NCBI RefSeq assembly: GCF_900545795.1
Contig: NZ_URAR01000003.1
Location: 98,717-162,716 of the forward strand
Length of the DNA: 64,000 nucleotides
From: an uncultured Veillonella sp.
GTDB lineage: Bacteria; Bacillota; Negativicutes; Veillonellales; Veillonellaceae
Direction of reading: 5' to 3'
Position 1 is the stretch's first letter, and each line of letters begins with the position of its first letter. Of the stretch, positions 1 through 8,565 are shown in pieces. The notes under the pieces are model-generated. The model was not told the DNA's origin. It saw only the letters and a list, made by a program, of their open reading frames with translations, and did no database searches. The position numbers and the translations under genes were made by a program.

Positions 1-348
1 AACCGCTTCAATTAAATCAAAAGATAGCATATTTTGTTCAACCAATGCTTTTAAAGACTGTTTGGCCGCATACTGCACAATAGATCGCTGTTCATTAATA
101 AGATTTTGTGTCTTTTGATTACTTCCTGTAAATTCTCCAATAATACGCTTAAAAAAGCCCTTATTATTTAATTCTGCCGTAGCTTCATCTGCAGTAGTTA
201 ACGCTGCAACACTTTCAAATGTGAGTCGATTTAACTCTTGTCTATTATCTTTATGTGCATTAATAATCTCATCAATTTTATGACTAATTTTCCCCTGTAC
301 TTCTACTGGAAGTTGGTTTCCAGCTACAAAAGATAATTCGTTACTCAT
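1..348 (-). CDS. Partial protein with the locus-specific N-terminal helical module (C-terminus outside window)
   Basis: The reading frame opens at an ATG at 346-348 behind a GGAGG-type ribosome binding site and stays open to base 1, giving the first 116 residues. The protein begins MSNELSFVAGNQLPVEVQG and is nearly the same as the start of the EF-Tu fusion gene at 544-2988. Bases 1-277 are identical to 2641-2917; differences occur only in about the first 25 codons. It is therefore a third copy of the module also found in the gene at 5247-7376. What C-terminal domain it carries cannot be seen. I have a weak memory that related modules are called RdcB-family (diguanylate cyclase regulator) in some annotations, which I cannot verify. 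Function unknown. Confidence 0.85.
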   Translation of the reverse strand, partial: MSNELSFVAGNQLPVEVQGKISHKIDEIINAHKDNRQELNRLTFESVAALTTADEATAELNNKGFFKRIIGEFTGSNQKTQNLINEQRSIVQYAAKQSLKALVEQNMLSFDLIEAV

Positions 349-425
349 AATCATGTCCTCCGTTTTAACAATAGCATCGCTTCTAATACACTTCTAACTT
401 ACTTATCATTTTTTATTACAGGAAA

Positions 426-462
426 AGGCTTATTATGAAAATGAATAATTCATAATATACCT
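426..462 (-). terminator. Hairpin, likely terminator after the EF-Tu fusion gene
   Basis: An imperfect 13-bp inverted repeat (arms 426-438 and 450-462, core TTATTATGA / TCATAATA) lies between the stop of the gene at 544-2988 and the start of the next paralogue at 348. On the minus strand it is followed by TTTTCC. Its stem resembles those at 5188-5223 and 12693-12728. Confidence 0.45.
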
Positions 463-543
463 AGAACGCCTTACACGAAAAGCTCTACTATCATCTGCGT
501 TCTTTATGAATGGCGTTATAATTAGCTACGATGCTTTTACCTT

Positions 544-2988
544 TTATTCGCACACCTCTGTAACAGTTCCTATTCCAACTTTTTTCCCATTTTCTATAAT
601 CGAAAAAACCATTCCTGTCTCTAGTGCAACAGGGTACGACAACTCAACATGCAAAGTTACAAAGTCTCCAGATAAACATAGCTCCTCATTATCTTGTAAA
701 GTGACTACACCATTAACTTCAACACCATGAAAAAGAAAATTCGGTCGAGAATTGTTAAAAAGTGCAGTTGTACTCCCCCCATCTTCTACAGATAATACAT
801 AAACCTCTGCCCCAAATGATACTGTAGAAGTTATTGATTGCGGCTCAACTAGAACTTGACCATAGTAAAGCTCTGGCATACTTTCTTTATCAATCAATAT
901 ATTAATATAACTACCTACTGATGCATAATTACAATCCTCATATTTATAAAATTCACCCGCCTGATACTTATAAAGTTTACTAGAAGTTAAATCAGCCCCA
1001 TTTATCTCTTCTAAAGCTTCATTCCCCAACTTTTTAAGCGAACGCATTCCAATAATATCTACCTCTTTTGAAAAAGGCTCTTCTCCAACTACTTCAATTG
1101 TATCTCCTTCATATATTTCACCTCTAATAACTTCACCTCCTAGAACTAATTGCTCATCCTCAATAGAGACATTTTCTATTTCCATATAAAAAGATTCGTT
1201 TTCTACCGGTTTTTGTGAAATAGCATAGTCTACACATTCCAATAAATATCTAATTACTTCCTCACTCTCATCGTCTCCTTCTAGCGCCATTAATGCAGAC
1301 CCACTTATAATAGGAATTTCATCACCTAAAAATCCATAATCATTTAAAAGGTCTCTAATCTCCATTTCTACTAACTCTTTTAATTCTTCAACATCGGTTA
1401 ATTCAGTTTTACTCAAAAATACTGCCAATATTGGAATCCCCAATTTTTGCGCAAAAGAAATTTGCTCTTTTGTTTGTCTCATAGGACCATCTCCAGTTGA
1501 AACAACCAAGATAGCACCATCTAATTTAAATTGCGATGAAATTAAACACTTTAAATAATCATAATGCGTTGGAAAATCAAAATGTGTATAACGATTATCA
1601 TCTGTTTCATAAACTATTTGTGAATACTTTATCCGCCCTATATCAGATTTATATATTGTTGTATCATTAATTTCCTCAACACTATAGTACTTACATTTTC
1701 CATCTCTAGACAATATAGCTGTAATAGCCGCAGCTAATGTAGATTTTCCATGATCTACTGCACCCAATGTCGCTATATGTACGTTAGGCAATATTCCTGG
1801 TAAACATCGTTTCTTTTGAATCAAATTTTGTGTCCCATCAGTATTTAATTTAAAGGATTTTATTTTTTTAGATTCCATATTTTTAAAATCAAACTTTTTG
1901 GGGCTCATCATTGGTTCATTATAGTTCGCTTTCTCAATCACTTCCACTCTATTGTTGTTACTTGCATCATGAATATTATGAAGATTAAATAGCAAATCTA
2001 CTAATATCTTAAAACTTGGGAGCTCTACATTTAAATCTGCCATTGCTACCTTAGCTAGATAGTTTTTAGCCATTTTATTAATAATAGCCTTACGATCAAC
2101 AGAAAGGTTATTTTCTTCTATCATATCCGTAATAGTATCAACTACATCACTTTCATCTTCTTGTAAAGCAACAGTCTTTTGTAACAATGTAAAGGCTGAC
2201 AAATAATCTGGCACTTCAATCATATTTAAAGACTTATTGTCAAATAATTTTTGTTGTAATAACGGATCATATGAAACTGCCTCTATGACTTTAGAATAAT
2301 TGATTGGAGCGTTAGGATTAATTCCTAATGTTTCCATAGTTGACATTAATATTAATAGCTCTGGAGACTTCCAATCCCCTTTTGTTATGTCATAAAAATC
2401 ACGGACTATACAAACAAGTTTACTAATTTCATCTAATTCATTATATTTTTTTGTTCCTAATTGTAAATATCCTATCGAAGCTTTCCAAGATAAAATATCA
2501 GTTCTGCGTTCAATGCGATTCAAGCGCTGCTCTAATTGAACAATTTGACTTTGGTTATAATTTAAATATTCTTTTAACCCTTTATAAATATTCTCAATTT
2601 CATTATCTACTTTTAATGTTAATGTATTTAACTTTGTTTTAACCGCTTCAATTAAATCAAAAGATAGCATATTTTGTTCAACCAATGCTTTTAAAGACTG
2701 TTTGGCCGCATACTGCACAATAGATCGCTGTTCATTAATAAGATTTTGTGTCTTTTGATTACTTCCTGTAAATTCTCCAATAATACGCTTAAAAAAGCCC
2801 TTATTATTTAATTCTGCCGTAGCTTCATCTGCAGTAGTTAACGCTGCAACACTTTCAAATGTGAGTCGATTTAACTCTTGTCTATTATCTTTATGTGCAT
2901 TAATAATCTCATCAATTCTTTGACTAATTTCCCCCTGTACTTCTACTGGAAGTTGATTCCCTACTGCAAAAGATAATTCGTTACTCAT
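544..2988 (-). CDS. Fusion of locus-specific helical module to a complete, degenerate EF-Tu-like GTPase
   Basis: 814 residues. Residues 1 to about 370 are a mostly helical module shared with the genes at 1-348 and 5247-7376. After a variable linker, residues about 404-814 align along the full length of elongation factor Tu. P-loop GAVDHGKS is at 409-416 with Lys415. The DCPGH position reads DFPTH (471-475), keeping the catalytic-type His but losing the DxxG glycine. The NKxD position reads SKTE (526-529), and GSALMALEGD matches the G5 region. Domains II and III follow (PNFLFHG; GMVFSI to GKKVGIGTV). The RGITI effector loop of switch I is not recognisable, so normal tRNA delivery is unlikely. 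It starts 2 bases after the stop of the gene at 2991-4736 behind GAGGAGG, so the two are probably translated from one transcript. Role unknown; decoy, sensor or modified-translation roles are inference. Confidence 0.9.
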   Translation of the reverse strand: MSNELSFAVGNQLPVEVQGEISQRIDEIINAHKDNRQELNRLTFESVAALTTADEATAELNNKGFFKRIIGEFTGSNQKTQNLINEQRSIVQYAAKQSLKALVEQNMLSFDLIEAVKTKLNTLTLKVDNEIENIYKGLKEYLNYNQSQIVQLEQRLNRIERRTDILSWKASIGYLQLGTKKYNELDEISKLVCIVRDFYDITKGDWKSPELLILMSTMETLGINPNAPINYSKVIEAVSYDPLLQQKLFDNKSLNMIEVPDYLSAFTLLQKTVALQEDESDVVDTITDMIEENNLSVDRKAIINKMAKNYLAKVAMADLNVELPSFKILVDLLFNLHNIHDASNNNRVEVIEKANYNEPMMSPKKFDFKNMESKKIKSFKLNTDGTQNLIQKKRCLPGILPNVHIATLGAVDHGKSTLAAAITAILSRDGKCKYYSVEEINDTTIYKSDIGRIKYSQIVYETDDNRYTHFDFPTHYDYLKCLISSQFKLDGAILVVSTGDGPMRQTKEQISFAQKLGIPILAVFLSKTELTDVEELKELVEMEIRDLLNDYGFLGDEIPIISGSALMALEGDDESEEVIRYLLECVDYAISQKPVENESFYMEIENVSIEDEQLVLGGEVIRGEIYEGDTIEVVGEEPFSKEVDIIGMRSLKKLGNEALEEINGADLTSSKLYKYQAGEFYKYEDCNYASVGSYINILIDKESMPELYYGQVLVEPQSITSTVSFGAEVYVLSVEDGGSTTALFNNSRPNFLFHGVEVNGVVTLQDNEELCLSGDFVTLHVELSYPVALETGMVFSIIENGKKVGIGTVTEVCE

Positions 2989-2990
2989 AA

Positions 2991-4736
2991 TTAATTCCTC
3001 CTCATCAGTTGATTAATTTCTTTTTTATAATCTTCAATTCGTTCTAATGATTTTTGATGTTCTTCTTCGAAAAGTTTTTCATTTTTTAACATCCGCTGTA
3101 AAGTTATCTCTCCCTGCATAAGAGTTAAATTCATCTGTTTAGTAACATACCAAGCCTTATTTGCACTATGTTCTGGTAACTCAGTATTTAATAACTGTTT
3201 GCCTAGTTCTACTGTATCAATCTTTTCAGGCATTAATAATCGCTCAAGGTCACCTCCATCCAAGGCAGTCCCAAGAACTCTACCAATACTATGTGTAAAC
3301 GCTTCTTGGCTTGGTACTCTAATCTTTGTACGCCACGATATGGTATGCTCTATTAATTTAATTAACAAGTCATTAGCATACTGTTCCCTATTAGCACTTG
3401 CAAACATAGCTAATAACACATTATTGCCCAATACAACTTTTAAGTCATCTACAACAAGTTTCATTTCTTCCTCTGATAATAAATAATCTTGCACTAGAGG
3501 AATAAAACATTTATTAATAATTCGAACCATCTCAATAGCATCATCTTCAATAAAAGAGTCTAATATCTTTTTTCCTCCTGCACCACTTACAATCCCTGCG
3601 GCACCACCGATTATGGCAGCCAAATAAGGGGCGGCTCCTGCTAAAGCAGGCACGCCAACTACGGCAAGACCAACTGCACCACCTACAGCAACACTAGTTC
3701 CTAATACACTTATATTTTTAAACAACTGCTTTCCTGATATTTTTCCATTGAAATACTGATAAATATCACCAGAGGATAAAACAACTACCGTAACAGCACT
3801 TGCGATTATATTACCTCTAACTAACTTAGCCAAATTCTTCGTAGCTGCTGAGCCATATATTGGCGCATTAGTTCTCATTGAATTAACAAGATATTGCCTA
3901 ACATTGCTTGGTAGTAATTTTACAAGAGCTACTGACGGCTGCATTAATGCATTGTTAATTGAAGTTCTAGTCAGCTGAGCCGTTAAAATTGAAGAAGTAA
4001 ATGCAATCCCGCCAGCCTGTAATCCCGAATATATGGTTAAATCAAGTGCTTTTTCTATGGCTTGCCCATTCCAAAGAGCTCTGGCTAAAGTAATTGAGCC
4101 AGCAATCCCGGCTGCACTCAGTCCAATAACGGCCCCACTACTTGCATCAAACATAATAGAATCAATATTCCCCGCTTTAGCTATATTGCGAGCCTGTTGA
4201 AGGGTTACATTCCCTTTTCTCACAAGCTTTACCGCATCATCAGGATTTTTAGTTTTAGGAACTTGTCCTTTTCTAATTTTATCAGCCATTAATTTTACAG
4301 CTTCATCATACTGATCCAATGGTACTTCTAACTGCATCGGCTTTCCTGATGCATCTAAATATCTGTATACTCCATCACGAAATCCTGCATTAACTGACTC
4401 CGCTGCAGTCTGACAATATTTGGTTTGTATTAATTGTCCATCAACCATTCGATCTGCACCATTTTTAGCATTATCATCACCAAGAATAAGGGCCTCTCTC
4501 CCTTTTATAATATCAATTTGATGATTAGCTTGCTCTGCTGCAAAACCATGCCCTTGATGTCCATTAAATCGGTTAAGTCTATCATTATGTGCGGCTGATT
4601 CAAATATAGCATTATTAGCAGCTACAATATCTTCTACTGTAACATTGATATCTTGGTCAATACTCATGCCGTGTTGCTCGTGACTATGTATACTTTTACT
4701 TTGACCTTCAAGTAGATTATTTTTATTATTCTCCAT
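2991..4736 (-). CDS. Membrane protein with possible nuclease-like motif, accessory locus
   Basis: 581 residues from the ATG at 4734-4736, which has GAGG six bases upstream; a TTG four codons earlier is less likely. The N-terminal about 180 residues are soluble and contain GADRMVDGQLIQTKYC. Asp95, Gln104 and Lys106, with Glu68 on a preceding predicted helix, fit the E...D...QxK arrangement of some PD-(D/E)XK nuclease folds; this is a motif guess only. Residues about 190-390 hold several hydrophobic, glycine- and alanine-rich stretches (around 200-225, 235-260, 305-325 and 340-385), consistent with membrane insertion. The C-terminal about 190 residues are helical and end in a charged coiled-coil-like segment. 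It is the first gene of the unit that continues into the EF-Tu fusion. Homologues are known to me only as uncharacterised proteins. Confidence 0.8.
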   Translation of the reverse strand: MENNKNNLLEGQSKSIHSHEQHGMSIDQDINVTVEDIVAANNAIFESAAHNDRLNRFNGHQGHGFAAEQANHQIDIIKGREALILGDDNAKNGADRMVDGQLIQTKYCQTAAESVNAGFRDGVYRYLDASGKPMQLEVPLDQYDEAVKLMADKIRKGQVPKTKNPDDAVKLVRKGNVTLQQARNIAKAGNIDSIMFDASSGAVIGLSAAGIAGSITLARALWNGQAIEKALDLTIYSGLQAGGIAFTSSILTAQLTRTSINNALMQPSVALVKLLPSNVRQYLVNSMRTNAPIYGSAATKNLAKLVRGNIIASAVTVVVLSSGDIYQYFNGKISGKQLFKNISVLGTSVAVGGAVGLAVVGVPALAGAAPYLAAIIGGAAGIVSGAGGKKILDSFIEDDAIEMVRIINKCFIPLVQDYLLSEEEMKLVVDDLKVVLGNNVLLAMFASANREQYANDLLIKLIEHTISWRTKIRVPSQEAFTHSIGRVLGTALDGGDLERLLMPEKIDTVELGKQLLNTELPEHSANKAWYVTKQMNLTLMQGEITLQRMLKNEKLFEEEHQKSLERIEDYKKEINQLMRRN

Positions 4737-4898
4737 AAAACACCTCAAGCTACGCTCTTACTAAATAGTAATTTTCATCTTATAATTACATATTTAATGT
4801 TAGTCTTAAAAATAAAGTGTACGCAATTATCTTATGTCATCATTTCTTTATTATACTTCTATCTAGTTGTCTATTTCTCCTTTTCATCACTCTTATAT

Positions 4899-4929
4899 AA
4901 TTATATCAATTCCACTATACATTGAAAAA
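4899..4929 (-). promoter_or_regulatory. Conserved 31-bp leader element, possible second promoter
   Basis: This 31-base stretch matches 12415-12445 at 28 of 31 positions, although the genes downstream are unrelated. Read on the minus strand it contains TATAAT, with TTTTCA 17 bases upstream, so it could be a second promoter (P2) about 160 bases before the gene at 4736. It could equally be a leader RNA element. The third unit of the locus lacks it. Confidence 0.45.
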
Positions 4930-5082
4930 CCTCGTCCTTTCTTGCTCCATTTAGACATTGTATTTCTTATACGAATCTATTTTTCCTTATCAAGATAAAG
5001 AATACAGACAATTTACTTCAAAAACTATTTTCTATATAACACCACACAGCCCCTTACTATCTAGTGTTTCCCTTGCAAGTTT

Positions 5083-5115
5083 ATTGTACTGTATATAAAA
5101 GACAGACCTTTGTCC
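5083..5115 (-). promoter_or_regulatory. Locus-specific promoter with palindromic operator (copy A)
   Basis: On the plus strand AGACAGACCTTTGTCC (5100-5115) is the operator-like palindrome. Exactly 11 bases away, on the minus strand, lies TACAAT (complement of 5083-5088). The same arrangement, with the same 11-base spacing, recurs at 7546-7578 and 12596-12628. No TTGACA-like -35 is present at the usual distance because the palindrome occupies that place, which suggests an activator-dependent promoter or a repressor site. It would drive the genes at 4736 and 2988. The region 4737-5187 otherwise holds only AT-rich leader. Confidence 0.6.
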
Positions 5116-5187
5116 GATTAAAAATATATGCCCATTTTTTAATTACAATTTTTATTCAAAAAAACAAGACATAAAGACAAAAAAAGA

Positions 5188-5223
5188 AGGCCTATTATGA
5201 CTGCAATTAGTCATAATAGGCCT
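5188..5223 (-). terminator. Rho-independent terminator after Sel1-repeat paralogue
   Basis: A perfect 15-bp inverted repeat (5188-5202 and 5209-5223) with a 6-base loop. On the minus strand it is followed by TTCTTTTTTTG. It lies 24 bases beyond the stop of the gene at 5247-7376. The stem sequence AGGCCTATTATGACT is close to that of the hairpin at 12693-12728. Confidence 0.85.
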
Positions 5224-5246
5224 AGCATTAAAGCATAATTTTTTCA

Positions 5247-7376
5247 TTACTTATCAACTACTATATAGTCATTTAATCTACTAGCTGCATTTTTATTTCC
5301 ATTTTTTGCTGCCATCATAGTCCAGTAAAAAGATTCTTTTACATCTAGACTAGTTCCTTGTCCCTTTAAATACAGAACTGAAACTATTTCCATAGAATCT
5401 ATATCTCCACATTCAGCAGCTTTCAATAAATTATCAAAAGCATCTTCCAGTTTTTCTAAATTAAAATAACCTATTCCAATATTTTTATATATTTTATCTA
5501 AATCAGTGTCTGAAAATTGTAAGAGCTTTTTATAATATTCAATAGCTATAGTATCATTTTCACCTAATAAATATAGCGCATAGTTTCTAATTCCCCAATA
5601 ATCATCTAAGTCTGCAGCTCTTTTATACCATACTAATTTTTTCTCGACCTTTTCTTCTAGTACCCCTATTTGATTTGCCGCCTGACCTTTGTTAAGCCCG
5701 CCTAAATTATAATACTGGGTTAAAGTCTCTATTGCCTTATTCGGTTGTTCTATATCCTTATAAAAATTACCAAGCTCTAATAAAATTTCAACATAGCCAC
5801 CCTCATAAGCTCTTTTAGCATATTCAATTGCTTTTGCCTTATCAGCAGCAATGCCAAGTTTTGCATTGCCATTTCGATATAATCTAAACAAATACTCATT
5901 TGCCCGCCAATATCCTTTTTCAGCTGACTTAAATATAGATTCTAAATAAAACTTATTTAAGCATAATCCCCAAATATATAATTCATTTAAAGCGACAACA
6001 TTGCCATCCTCAGCTAATTCTAATATTTGAGGATATATCATTTCTATATATTCTACATCTAGCCTTTCGCTTATATAAGTTAAATTTAACATAGCGAATA
6101 CGTCACCTAAGATTGCGCCCTTTTTTGTCCACGATTCGCCTTCTTCTTTAATAATACCGAAGGCTTCATTTATTTTAGGGTATTCACCTAAATAATACAT
6201 AGCCCTAGGATTTCCATCTTTTGCTGCCTTTTTTAGAATTGGCAAAGCTTCTACCAATTTTCCTTTTATAAATAAATCTTCCCCTTTTTTAAATTCAAGA
6301 TCCTCTTGTTCGTCATAAACAGTTCCACCAATTAATGGTATTGCACTATTTTTTGCGACTTTTATATTCTTTAAATTAAACAATAAATCGACTAAAACAG
6401 AAAAACTAGAAACCTCTACATTTAAATTGAACAAGGTAGTTTTTCTTAAAAAGTGTTTAGCTAGTTGACTTATGATTGTCTTACGATCAACATCTACATT
6501 ATTCTCCTGCACAATCTCCGTAATCGCATTTACTACATCACCTTCATTCGCTTGCAATGCATCTATCTCTTGCAATAATGTAAATCCTAATAAATAGTTA
6601 GGCACTTCATATTTACTTAAAGCAGTATCTTCAAATAACTTTTCTTGCAATATGGGATTATATGCGACAGCTTCTATAACGTCCGCGTAGTTAATCGGCT
6701 GATTAGAGTCAAGCCCCAAATCATCCATAGTTTTCTTTAAAATTAGTAATTCTGGAGATTTCCATTCACCTTTGGTTATTTCAAAAAAGTCATGAGCCAT
6801 ACAAACAAGCTTACTCACTTCATCCAATTCATTATATTGCCGATTCCCTAATTGCAAATATCCAACCGAAGTAGCCCATGTTAAAATATCAGTTCTACAC
6901 TCCGCACGTTCTAAACGTCTCTCTAGTTGAATAATTTCACTTTGATAATAATTTAAATAATTTATTATTTCTTTATGGAGAGCCTCCATCTGCTCCTCTG
7001 AATTTCTTGTTAATGTATGCAATCTCACTTTAACTGCTTCAATTAAGTCAAATGTTAACAAATTCTGTTCAGCTAGTATTTTTAAAATCGTTTTTGCTAC
7101 AAACTGTGCAATGCTTTTCTCTTCACTACTATAACTCTGCACGCTTGATGGAATTTTTATAAACTCTCCAAGTATACGTTTAAGAATGCCTCTATTATTT
7201 AATCCTAAGTCCTCGTTTATAGAAGTTAACAATGTAATACTTTCAAAAGTTAACCTAATTATCACTTGTTCATTATTTTTATATAGCTCAATAATCTCAT
7301 CTATCCTGTTATTAATGTTATCTTGCAGATTTAATGAAATTTGCTCTCCCTGTGCAAACACTACGCCTTTATTCAT
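5247..7376 (-). CDS. Locus-specific helical module fused to Sel1-like repeats
   Basis: 709 residues. The start was set at the ATG at 7374-7376 because AAGGAGGG lies just upstream and because MNKGVVFAQGEQ then aligns position by position with the start of the EF-Tu fusion (MSNELSFAVGNQ). Residues 1 to about 365 are the shared helical module. From about residue 375 the protein changes to Sel1/TPR-type helical repeats, for example KAAKDGNPRAMYYLGEYPKI, RAYEGGYVEILLELGNFY and AAKNGNKNAASRL. Such repeats usually mediate protein contacts. It has its own promoter (7546-7578) and terminator (5188-5223), so it is a separate transcription unit. The same module carrying a different C-terminus suggests exchange of effector or partner-binding domains. 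Molecular role unknown. Confidence 0.85.
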   Translation of the reverse strand: MNKGVVFAQGEQISLNLQDNINNRIDEIIELYKNNEQVIIRLTFESITLLTSINEDLGLNNRGILKRILGEFIKIPSSVQSYSSEEKSIAQFVAKTILKILAEQNLLTFDLIEAVKVRLHTLTRNSEEQMEALHKEIINYLNYYQSEIIQLERRLERAECRTDILTWATSVGYLQLGNRQYNELDEVSKLVCMAHDFFEITKGEWKSPELLILKKTMDDLGLDSNQPINYADVIEAVAYNPILQEKLFEDTALSKYEVPNYLLGFTLLQEIDALQANEGDVVNAITEIVQENNVDVDRKTIISQLAKHFLRKTTLFNLNVEVSSFSVLVDLLFNLKNIKVAKNSAIPLIGGTVYDEQEDLEFKKGEDLFIKGKLVEALPILKKAAKDGNPRAMYYLGEYPKINEAFGIIKEEGESWTKKGAILGDVFAMLNLTYISERLDVEYIEMIYPQILELAEDGNVVALNELYIWGLCLNKFYLESIFKSAEKGYWRANEYLFRLYRNGNAKLGIAADKAKAIEYAKRAYEGGYVEILLELGNFYKDIEQPNKAIETLTQYYNLGGLNKGQAANQIGVLEEKVEKKLVWYKRAADLDDYWGIRNYALYLLGENDTIAIEYYKKLLQFSDTDLDKIYKNIGIGYFNLEKLEDAFDNLLKAAECGDIDSMEIVSVLYLKGQGTSLDVKESFYWTMMAAKNGNKNAASRLNDYIVVDK

Positions 7377-7441
7377 AATAACGCCCTCCTTATTAAACAC
7401 CCATTACTATATTTTCAAATTTATTACCAATAGCCTAAAAA

Positions 7442-7486
7442 TCAAATGTTCCTCACAATTTCACCCACTAAATTACCCTTATCCAT
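7442..7486 (-). CDS. Possible 14-residue leader peptide
   Basis: A very short reading frame (MDKGNLVGEIVRNI) opens at the ATG at 7484-7486 with a strong AGGAGGG eleven to twelve bases upstream. It ends 65 bases before the start of the gene at 7376. It sits in the leader of that gene and could be a regulatory upstream frame. It has no known family and could be chance. Confidence 0.25.
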   Translation of the reverse strand: MDKGNLVGEIVRNI

Positions 7487-7545
7487 AAGAACCCTCCTAT
7501 AAAAAGTCTATATTGCGAGTATAATAATCTGGTTCATCTATGACT

Positions 7546-7578
7546 ATTTTAGACTACAGCATAGACAAACCTCTGTCT
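7546..7578 (-). promoter_or_regulatory. Locus-specific promoter with palindromic operator (copy B)
   Basis: The plus strand carries AGACAAACCTCTGTCT (7563-7578). An 11-base spacer separates it from the minus-strand -10 box TAAAAT (complement of 7546-7551). The layout is that of copies A (5083) and C (12596). It would transcribe the gene at 7376 with a leader of about 160 bases. The gene-free stretch 7377-7707 also holds the tiny frame at 7442 and the terminator at 7623; nothing else was seen. Confidence 0.6.
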
Positions 7579-7622
7579 GACTAAAAATCTGTTTGTAATC
7601 TTTTACGGTAAAAATTAAAAGA

Positions 7623-7661
7623 AAAAAGACCGATTATGACATTTTTGTCAAATCGGTCTTT
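7623..7661 (-). terminator. Rho-independent terminator of the LRAT-to-7708 unit
   Basis: The inverted repeat AAAGACCGATT / AATCGGTCTTT, with an inner TGACA / TGTCA pairing, is followed on the minus strand by a run of six T. It lies 47 bases beyond the stop of the gene at 7708-8550 and closes the four-gene unit. Confidence 0.75.
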
Positions 7662-7707
7662 AAACAAAACTTTAATATTTTAAGTTACTATAATATAGTT
7701 TTATCCT

Positions 7708-8550
7708 TTATGATAGTTTTTCATTAATCGCTTCCCCTAATGATCTACATAACATAAAAGTTCCTCTTAAAAATTCCTTCTCCTCATCACTAAATTTTTT
7801 ATAACTCCGCGGCATATTATTATTCTTTAAATAATTTAAATCATCTAAAATGGTATCCTTCAATTCATATATATTTCCTATACATCCTTCAAGTATGCTT
7901 ATTTTATCCATTATTTCTACTTTTGCTTGATTAATTTCCTTAACTTGTTGGTTTGCTTTTTCTATTATTTTAGTATTTTTACTTCTAGCAAAAAGTGTTC
8001 CCCCTACACCAACAAGCCCTGCTATTCCCCAACCAATTGGTCCAGTCAATGCAAGAAAAGCATTACCTAATGCCATTCCGCCTCCCCCAGCAGCTAGAGT
8101 ACCTCCACCAAGCCAAGCTAACGCTGCATTAGTCGCTGCTGCACCAGATAAACTCCCTATCGCTGCACCTGTAGAGGCCGTTCCAAATGTTGTTGCAAGT
8201 CCCATCAACGCAGTAGGTCCCAAAGTAGCAATTCCTGCTCCAACAGCGACACCTCCTACTGCACTTCCACCTTGCGGTGCTTCTATATTCATACGCTTTA
8301 TTTCTTCTACCTCTTTATTAAACTGTTCAAAAGATAATTTAATTTCTTCGTTATAAGTTTCTAATTCAACAGGCTTATCACTTATCAAATTAAAAGTTTT
8401 ATGTGCTAATTCTAAAACCTCTGTAGATGCTACTTTCGCTTCGTGTAAACGTTCTACACCTTTTATGGCATGCTTAACTGACTCTACGTATTGAGCATGA
8501 ACACTTTCTAATTTTTTAATAGCCGCTTTTCTTTCATCATTTTTAAACAT
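7708..8550 (-). CDS. Glycine-rich hydrophobic protein flanked by coiled coils
   Basis: 280 residues, AGGAGG ribosome binding site. Residues 1-90 are charged and helical. Residues about 92-190 are extremely rich in Gly and Ala (GGSAVGGVAVGAGIATLG, LGGGTLAAGGGGMALG, GPIGWGIAGLVGVGG), a glycine-zipper-like pattern able to insert in or perforate membranes. Residues about 190-240 form another coiled coil. No catalytic motif was seen. The gene follows the HNH-like membrane protein by 15 bases and is the last gene of its unit. The central segment suggests a membrane-active component, but I do not recognise a characterised family. Confidence 0.8.
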   Translation of the reverse strand: MFKNDERKAAIKKLESVHAQYVESVKHAIKGVERLHEAKVASTEVLELAHKTFNLISDKPVELETYNEEIKLSFEQFNKEVEEIKRMNIEAPQGGSAVGGVAVGAGIATLGPTALMGLATTFGTASTGAAIGSLSGAAATNAALAWLGGGTLAAGGGGMALGNAFLALTGPIGWGIAGLVGVGGTLFARSKNTKIIEKANQQVKEINQAKVEIMDKISILEGCIGNIYELKDTILDDLNYLKNNNMPRSYKKFSDEEKEFLRGTFMLCRSLGEAINEKLS

Positions 8551-8565
8551 TTTGACCTCCTGAAT

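Noticed and set aside
427..462. Possible attachment site or inverted-repeat boundary of a mobile element
   Set aside because: No direct repeats, integrase or transposase nearby; the hairpin is better explained as a terminator.
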